Assembly: GCA_900555705.1 (NCBI GenBank)
Contig: USLV01000008.1
Coordinates: forward strand, 1-17,687
DNA from: an uncultured Oscillospiraceae bacterium
GTDB lineage: Bacteria; Bacillota; Clostridia; Oscillospirales; Acutalibacteraceae
Length of the DNA: 17,687 nucleotides
Reading direction: 5' to 3'
The stretch's first letter is position 1; every line of letters starts with the position of its first letter. The notes below the pieces were generated by a model that searched no databases, was not told where the DNA came from, and was given only the letters and a program-made list of their open reading frames with translations. Below, piece after piece: positions 13,680-17,687 of the stretch. The position numbers and the translations under genes were made by a program.

Positions 13680-14435
13680 CTAAGCGAACACCAAAGCCTG
13701 TTCCTCCTCGGACAGCAGGCGACAGCTTCCCTCCGGCAGCATATCATCCAGTTCAAGCCCGCCGATCGACAACCGCTTCAGCCACAAGACCTTGCGATCA
13801 CATACCCCGAACATGCGCTTGATCTGGTGGTATTTGCCTTCCTGAATTTCTATCTCGGCGAGAGTGCTTCCCGCCGGGAAGGATAATCGGTAATTTGCCG
13901 ATATTTCTGCCAGCTGTGTTTCGGGAAGCGGACGCAGCCGGGCGGGTTGACAGAGTTCGCCGGAGGCGAGGCTTGTCCCGGAGGAAAAGAGCCGGATGTG
14001 CTCCGGCAGTACCGCGCCATCCACTACGGCCTGATATCGTTTCCAAACATGACGGCGGGGAGACAGCATGCGATGCGCATAATCGCCGTCGTCCGTGATG
14101 AGCACAAATCCAACGGTATCCCGGTCGAGACGGCCGGCCGGAAACAGACCTTTCCGCCGCATGGAATCGGGCAGCAGATCCAGGACGGTTGGTGCCTTCG
14201 GATCGCGGGAAACGCAGAGAATCCCGGCCGGCTTATTCAGCATGATATAGAGATGCCGGCGAGTGTCGACCGGGCGACCGCCAACGGTGATCACCGCCTC
14301 CGGTCCCACCTTTTCGGAGGAAGATCGGAGCGGCAGTCCATTCACCGTCACGCGGCCGCTCCGGATCAGCCGAACCGCCTCGCTGCGGGGAATATTCAAA
14401 CAGGTGGCGATGCATTTGTCAAGGCGTTCAGTCAT
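13680..14435 (-). CDS. RsuA-family pseudouridine synthase (rRNA small-subunit type)
   Basis: A 251-residue RNA-modifying enzyme that isomerises uridine to pseudouridine, most likely in 16S rRNA. An N-terminal S4 RNA-binding domain (about 1-58: RLDKCIATCLNIPRSEAVRLI) precedes the catalytic domain, with LNKPAGILCVSRDP (66-79), the signature GRLDRDTVGFVLITDDG (101-117; catalytic Asp104) and EGKYHQIKRMF near the C-terminus. ATG 14435 has GGGAG seven bases upstream. The family also includes RluB, RluE and RluF. The S4 domain and short length favour RsuA, but the target uridine cannot be read from sequence. The gene runs leftward with a long, structured upstream region, and no clear terminator follows it. 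Confidence 0.9.
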   Translation of the reverse strand: MTERLDKCIATCLNIPRSEAVRLIRSGRVTVNGLPLRSSSEKVGPEAVITVGGRPVDTRRHLYIMLNKPAGILCVSRDPKAPTVLDLLPDSMRRKGLFPAGRLDRDTVGFVLITDDGDYAHRMLSPRRHVWKRYQAVVDGAVLPEHIRLFSSGTSLASGELCQPARLRPLPETQLAEISANYRLSFPAGSTLAEIEIQEGKYHQIKRMFGVCDRKVLWLKRLSIGGLELDDMLPEGSCRLLSEEEQALVFA

Positions 14436-14477
14436 AGTCAGTCTCCCTCATGCGAAAATGCCGAGCCGCATGCCAGT

Positions 14478-14502
14478 GAACGGCGTGAGGTTATTATACC
14501 AT
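14478..14502. repeat. 25-base direct repeat, copy 1
   Basis: This copy, beginning GAACGGCGTGAGG and ending TTATTATACCAT, is identical to 14615-14639, 137 bases away. On the minus strand it contains TATAAT preceded by GG, but no -35 is visible upstream of this copy. It lies 43 bases before the rsuA-like gene's start. Confidence 0.93.
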
Positions 14503-14533
14503 GATCTCAGAGAAAGGATTTGTTTCCTTATAT

Positions 14534-14561
14534 CTCGAGGCGGGTAATGCCCCGCCTCGAG
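14534..14561. other. Strong hairpin between the direct repeats
   Basis: CTCGAGGCGGG (14534-14544) and CCCGCCTCGAG (14551-14561) form a perfect 11-base stem with loop TAATGC. Neither strand has a T-run after it, so it is not a typical terminator. Confidence 0.85.
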
Positions 14562-14589
14562 CATGGTTCAATGTTCTCTCAGCCGTCCG

Positions 14590-14610
14590 GTTCCGGGCGT
14601 CAGCCGGAAC
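14590..14610. other. Second hairpin between the direct repeats
   Basis: GTTCCGG (14590-14596) pairs with CCGGAAC (14604-14610) around a seven-base loop. GTTCTC (14573-14578) and GAGAAC (14613-14618) flank it and can extend the structure. The outer pairing uses the first bases of repeat copy 2. Confidence 0.7.
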
Positions 14611-14614
14611 TGGA

Positions 14615-14639
14615 GAACGGCGTGAGGTTATTATACCAT
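14615..14639. repeat. 25-base direct repeat, copy 2
   Basis: Identical to 14478-14502. This copy supplies a minus-strand TATAAT (14635-14630) with a possible -35 upstream. The sequence outside the 25 bases is only loosely similar between copies. Confidence 0.93.
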
Positions 14640-14657
14640 AATTTGCCGGATATGCAA
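14630..14657 (-). promoter_or_regulatory. Candidate promoter of the rsuA-like gene
   Basis: On the minus strand TTGCAT (14657-14652), a 16-base spacer and a perfect TATAAT (14635-14630). A start near 14623 would give a leader of about 190 bases containing both hairpins and repeat copy 1. The -35 is a weak match. The rightward promoter at 14666 begins eight bases away. Confidence 0.5.
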
Positions 14658-14665
14658 AATAGTTC

Positions 14666-14695
14666 TTGACAACCCGGATGAAAAATTTTTATAAT
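14666..14695 (+). promoter_or_regulatory. Promoter of the aldo/keto reductase gene
   Basis: TTGACA (14666-14671), an 18-base spacer and TATAAT (14690-14695) have both hexamers at consensus. The start should lie near 14702, about 30 bases before the ATG at 14732. Confidence 0.9.
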
Positions 14696-14731
14696 GGAGA
14701 TACTTTAGTACAGAAAGAGTGGGAATTCTCA

Positions 14732-15724
14732 ATGGCTTATGATGCAAGAGGCGATCGTTATCAGAACATGAAGTACAATCGGGTCGGCAAGAGCGGCCTG
14801 ATGCTTCCCGCCATCTCCCTTGGGCTGTGGCAGAATTTCGGCAGCGTCAACGTGTTTGAGAACTGTCGAAAGATTCTGCTGCGCGCTTTTGATCTCGGCG
14901 TCACGCATTTTGACGCGGCGGACAACTACGGCCCTGTCGGTGGCTCTGCGGAGGAGACGCTCGGCAAGGTACTGGCCCGTGACCTCAAGCCCTATCGCGA
15001 CGAGCTGATCATCTCGACCAAGGCCGGCTACGGCATGTGGCCGGGGCCTTACGGCGACGGCGGCAGCCGGAAGCATGTGCTCGCTTCTCTCGACCAGTGC
15101 CTCAGCCGCAATGGCCTCGAATATGTCGATATTTTCTATTCGCACCGCTATGATCCCAACACCCCTCTCGAGGAGACGATGGGTGCTCTCGCCACCGCTG
15201 TACAGCAGGGCAAGGCACTGTATGTCGGTATCTCCAACTATCGCCCGAAGGAGGCGCGTGAGGCGATTGAGCTGCTTCGCCAGATGGGCGTCCGCTGCCT
15301 GATCCACCAGCCCTGCTACAACATGTACGACCGCTGGATCGAGGATACCGGGCTGCAGGATCTGCTCGACGAATACGGCATGGGCACTATTGCGTTCTCC
15401 CCGCTCGCACAGGGAACGCTGACCGACCGGTATCTCAAGGGTGTTCCGGAGGGTTCCCGCGCCTCCCGTGACGGCGGCCTGCGCAACAACGCTGTGTCGG
15501 AGGAGCGGCTCGCCATTACCCGCCGCCTCAACGATATCGCTGCCTCCCGCGGACAGACGCTGGCACAGATGGCGATTGCGTGGGTGCTGCGCCGCGGCCG
15601 TGTCACCTCCGCGTTGATCGGCGCATCCAGCGTTGAGCAGCTTGAGAGCAATCTCGGCGCGCTGAACAACCTCGAGTTCACCGACGACGAGCTCGCCGCC
15701 ATCGACAAGGCGATGAGCCACTGA
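14732..15724 (+). CDS. YghZ-type aldo/keto reductase (L-glyceraldehyde 3-phosphate reductase family)
   Basis: A 330-residue NADPH-dependent (beta/alpha)8 reductase closely resembling E. coli YghZ/Gpr, which reduces L-glyceraldehyde 3-phosphate and detoxifies methylglyoxal. The match runs from DRYQNMKYNRVGKSGL at the N-terminus through STKAGYGMWPGPYGDGGSRK and YVDIFYSHRYD to ALIGASSVEQLESNL near the end. The AKR catalytic tetrad is present: D61 and Y66 in FDAADNYG, K97 in STKAG, H138 in YSHR. ATG 14732 aligns with the YghZ start and lies about 30 bases after the predicted transcription start. Its ribosome site is weak (AGTGGGA). ATG 14770 is a shorter alternative. The strong promoter suggests high expression. 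The exact physiological substrate is uncertain. Confidence 0.93.
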   Translation: MAYDARGDRYQNMKYNRVGKSGLMLPAISLGLWQNFGSVNVFENCRKILLRAFDLGVTHFDAADNYGPVGGSAEETLGKVLARDLKPYRDELIISTKAGYGMWPGPYGDGGSRKHVLASLDQCLSRNGLEYVDIFYSHRYDPNTPLEETMGALATAVQQGKALYVGISNYRPKEAREAIELLRQMGVRCLIHQPCYNMYDRWIEDTGLQDLLDEYGMGTIAFSPLAQGTLTDRYLKGVPEGSRASRDGGLRNNAVSEERLAITRRLNDIAASRGQTLAQMAIAWVLRRGRVTSALIGASSVEQLESNLGALNNLEFTDDELAAIDKAMSH

Positions 15725-15746
15725 TTCCTTTTTGCAATCGTACAAT

Positions 15747-15790
15747 GGACAGGGCTGTCCCGCAGCAGCGGGAAGCCCTGTCCGTTTGTT
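15747..15790 (+). terminator. Probable terminator after the aldo/keto reductase gene
   Basis: GGACAGGGCT (15747-15756) pairs with AGCCCTGTCC (15774-15783) around an inner TCCCGC-AGCA-GCGGGA hairpin, making a nearly continuous 16-pair stem with a single bulged G. Only GTTTGTT follows, so termination may be partial and allow read-through into the ABC exporter genes. No clear separate promoter is visible for those. Confidence 0.7.
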
Positions 15791-15817
15791 GCAACCCCGT
15801 CATATGGAGTGGATGTC

Positions 15818-17542
15818 ATGCTGAAAAAGCTCTGGCCGTATCTGCGGCCCTACAAATGGTACTGTATCATCGGTCCCGCCAGCAAGCTGGCAGAGGCTAT
15901 TCTCGAGCTCTATCTGCCGCTGCTGATGGCCCGTGTAATCGACCGCGGGCTGTCCGGCGGCGACAGCGGCTATGTACTGCGGATGGGTGGCGTCATGCTC
16001 GGCATCGTTACATTCGGACTTTGCAGCGCCCTCGTCTGCCAGTACGTCGCCTCCATCACCTCTCAGGGCTTCGGCACCGAGCTGCGCGGCGCCATGTTCC
16101 GTCGCGTTTCCGCGCTCTCTCACGCAGAGCTTGACCGATTCGGCACCCCGTCGCTCATCAACCGGGTGACCAGCGACGTCAACCAGCTGCAATACGCGGT
16201 GGCGATGCTGATCCGGCTGGTGATCCGTGCGCCGTTCCTCTGTATCGGCGGTGTCGTCATGGCCATGACCATCGACTGGCAGCTGTCTCTCGTGATTCTT
16301 GCCGCCATCCCGCTGCTGGTGCTGCTGATCTGGCTGGTGATGAAGATTACAGTGCCGATGCATCAGCTTGTGCAAAAGCGGCTCGATGCCCTCTCCCGCA
16401 TCGTCCGCGAAAATCTCTCCGGCATCCGGGTGATCCGCGCCTTCTCCCGCACCAGGCAGGAACAGCGGCGGTTCGGCGACGCGGTGGAACAGCACACCGT
16501 CGCCGCCATCCGTGTCGGCCGTCTGGCCGCGATCCTCAATCCGGCCACTACCCTGATTATGAACGCCGCGATTCTCTGTATTGTCTGGTTCGGCGGCATC
16601 CGGGTCGAGATCGGCGGGCTGACAACCGGCGAAATCATCGCCTTCATCAACTATGTCAACCAGATCCTCCTCGCGCTGACCGTTGTGGCGAATCTGGTGG
16701 TTACTTTCACAAAGGCTTACGCCTCCGGCGGGCGGGTACTCGAGATTCTCGACACCGTGCCCTCCATTGCAGACGGGGCTGGCGAAAGCACTGTCGCTGG
16801 TGCGCCGCGCGTAACCTTTGAGCATGTCGACTTCTCCTATGGCGGCGGCGAGCAGGCGCTCGAGGATATCAGCTTCGAAATTCCGGCCGGTGCCACCGTC
16901 GGCATTATCGGCGGTACCGGCGCGGGCAAATCCACGCTGATCCATCTGCTGATGCGCTTCTATGACGCGACCGGCGGTCGGGTGCTGGTAGACGGTGCCG
17001 ATGTGCGGGACTATCCGCTTGAACGGCTGCGCGCCAAAATCGGGCTTGTCCCACAGAAAGCCGAGCTGTTCTCCGGCACCATCGCGGACAACATCCGCTG
17101 GGGCGCTGCCGATGCCGACGATCAGGCTGTGGCGGATGCCGCGCGGATGGCGCAGGCGGCGGAATTCATCGAGAGCAAGCCGGATGGCTATCAAAGCGTC
17201 GTCGAGCGGGGCGGCAGCAATCTATCCGGTGGGCAGAAACAGCGACTGACCATTGCGCGGGCGTTGGTACGGCGGCCGGACATCCTGATTCTCGACGACT
17301 CCTCCAGCGCCCTCGACTATGCGACCGACGCTGCGCTGCGAAAAGCCATTCGCAGCGGCACCCGGGATATGACGGTCTTCATGATCTCTCAGCGGGTCAG
17401 CACCATTCGCCAGGCGGATATCATCCTCGTACTGGACGATGGCTGCCTCGCCGGAATCGGTACGCATGATGAGCTGCTGGCGGGCTGTGAGGCCTATCGT
17501 GAGATCTGCGCGTCTCAGGAAAAAGAGAAGGGGGCAGAATGA
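15818..17542 (+). CDS. ABC exporter half-transporter with degenerate ATP site (heterodimer subunit 1)
   Basis: A 574-residue type IV exporter subunit: a six-helix transmembrane domain (about 15-305) fused to an ATPase (about 330-565). Walker A is GGTGAGKST (365-373), the Q-loop VPQKAELFSG (411-420) and the signature NLSGGQKQR (468-476). Two catalytic positions are non-standard. The Walker B glutamate is Asp494 (LILDDSSSALD), and the switch histidine is Gln525 (MISQRVST). This pattern is known from the degenerate subunit of heterodimeric exporters such as TM287/288. ATG 15818 is nine bases after GGAG (15805-15808); GTG 15809 touches that site. The partner gene begins two bases after the stop. 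Drugs, lipids or peptides are all possible substrates; none can be inferred. Confidence 0.93.
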   Translation: MLKKLWPYLRPYKWYCIIGPASKLAEAILELYLPLLMARVIDRGLSGGDSGYVLRMGGVMLGIVTFGLCSALVCQYVASITSQGFGTELRGAMFRRVSALSHAELDRFGTPSLINRVTSDVNQLQYAVAMLIRLVIRAPFLCIGGVVMAMTIDWQLSLVILAAIPLLVLLIWLVMKITVPMHQLVQKRLDALSRIVRENLSGIRVIRAFSRTRQEQRRFGDAVEQHTVAAIRVGRLAAILNPATTLIMNAAILCIVWFGGIRVEIGGLTTGEIIAFINYVNQILLALTVVANLVVTFTKAYASGGRVLEILDTVPSIADGAGESTVAGAPRVTFEHVDFSYGGGEQALEDISFEIPAGATVGIIGGTGAGKSTLIHLLMRFYDATGGRVLVDGADVRDYPLERLRAKIGLVPQKAELFSGTIADNIRWGAADADDQAVADAARMAQAAEFIESKPDGYQSVVERGGSNLSGGQKQRLTIARALVRRPDILILDDSSSALDYATDAALRKAIRSGTRDMTVFMISQRVSTIRQADIILVLDDGCLAGIGTHDELLAGCEAYREICASQEKEKGAE

Positions 17543-17543
17543 C

Positions 17544-17687
17544 ATGAAAAAACAGACAATCTCCCGCCTGCTCGGCTATGTCGGACGCTCCCGGCTCCCG
17601 CTTGCCGGTGTATTTCTCTGTGCTGCACTCGGAAGCGCGGCGACGCTGCTGGCTCCCCGCCTGATCGGCAGCGCCATTGACCTGATT
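17544..17687 (+). CDS. ABC exporter half-transporter, subunit 2 (N-terminal 48 residues only)
   Basis: From ATG 17544, with AAGGGGG about 10 bases upstream, 48 codons stay open to the window edge. The product starts MKKQTISRLLGYVGRSRLPL and continues into a first membrane segment (about 17-37) and LAPRLIGSAIDLI, the usual opening of an ABC exporter transmembrane domain. It lies two bases after a half-transporter with a degenerate ATP site, so it is probably the subunit with the functional catalytic glutamate. That part is outside the window. Confidence 0.85.
   Translation, partial: MKKQTISRLLGYVGRSRLPLAGVFLCAALGSAATLLAPRLIGSAIDLI

Noticed and set aside
12413..13822. 469-codon plus-strand open frame opposite the sugar ATPase gene
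   Set aside because: It covers the antisense of an intact ABC ATPase, its promoter and the end of the rsuA-like gene. It has no motif or ribosome site.
14478..14639. CRISPR array or mobile element suggested by the direct repeats
   Set aside because: There are only two copies with a 112-base gap containing hairpins, no further spacers, no terminal inverted repeats and no transposase.
15800..17194. 464-codon minus-strand open frame opposite the ABC exporter gene
   Set aside because: It is a shadow of a conserved ABC exporter. The product is His/Asp/Gly-rich without recognisable domains.
1..17687. A wholly new defence, toxin-antitoxin or biosynthetic system
   Set aside because: All genes fall into known housekeeping or transport families. 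No unassigned gene cluster is left to support such a claim.

Overview
The window looks like chromosome of a GC-rich member of the Clostridia, probably an Oscillospirales/Ruminococcaceae-type gut anaerobe. This is an inference from four things: an anaerobic thiamine pathway (radical-SAM ThiH, the short ThiF type), clostridial-style ThiC and FtsE, a CdaR/PucR-type regulator beside ftsEX, and strong AGGAGG-type ribosome sites with sigma-A-like promoters. I see no phage, transposon, CRISPR array, tRNA or rRNA. Nearly everything belongs to a known family, and the interest lies in the details.

Region 1 (1-6426) is a thiamine locus. thiE and thiD run leftward and thiD leaves the window. thiS-thiF-thiG-thiH-tenI-thiC run rightward as a tightly packed operon behind a TPP riboswitch with an intrinsic terminator. 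The two transcripts start from back-to-back promoters whose -35 hexamers overlap by five bases, and only the rightward one carries the riboswitch. ThiC makes the pyrimidine (HMP-P). ThiS, ThiF, ThiG and ThiH make the thiazole and TenI probably tautomerises it. ThiD phosphorylates HMP-P and ThiE joins the two halves.

Region 2 (6427-12322) is an envelope and cell-division region. A CdaR/PucR-family regulator has its own promoter, a long structured leader and a terminator. Then come ftsE, ftsX and a secreted coiled-coil M23 endopeptidase with overlapping reading frames, followed by a membrane-anchored PDZ/S41 protein. The S41 protein has lost both the catalytic serine (Gly295) and lysine (Arg320), so it is probably a pseudoprotease. 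It is the most interesting object in the window.

Region 3 (12323-14660) is leftward: a MalK/MsmK/UgpC-type sugar-ABC ATPase with no permease nearby, and an RsuA-family pseudouridine synthase. The spacer upstream of the latter holds a 25-base exact direct repeat and two strong hairpins. Region 4 (14661-17687) is rightward: a YghZ-type aldo/keto reductase with a near-consensus promoter, then two half-transporters of an apparently heterodimeric ABC exporter. The first has a degenerate ATP site and the second is cut by the window edge.

I found no clearly new multi-gene system. The best leads are the dead S41 protein in the FtsEX module, the shared-(-35) divergent thi promoters, the structured leader of the regulator gene, and the repeat/hairpin region before rsuA.
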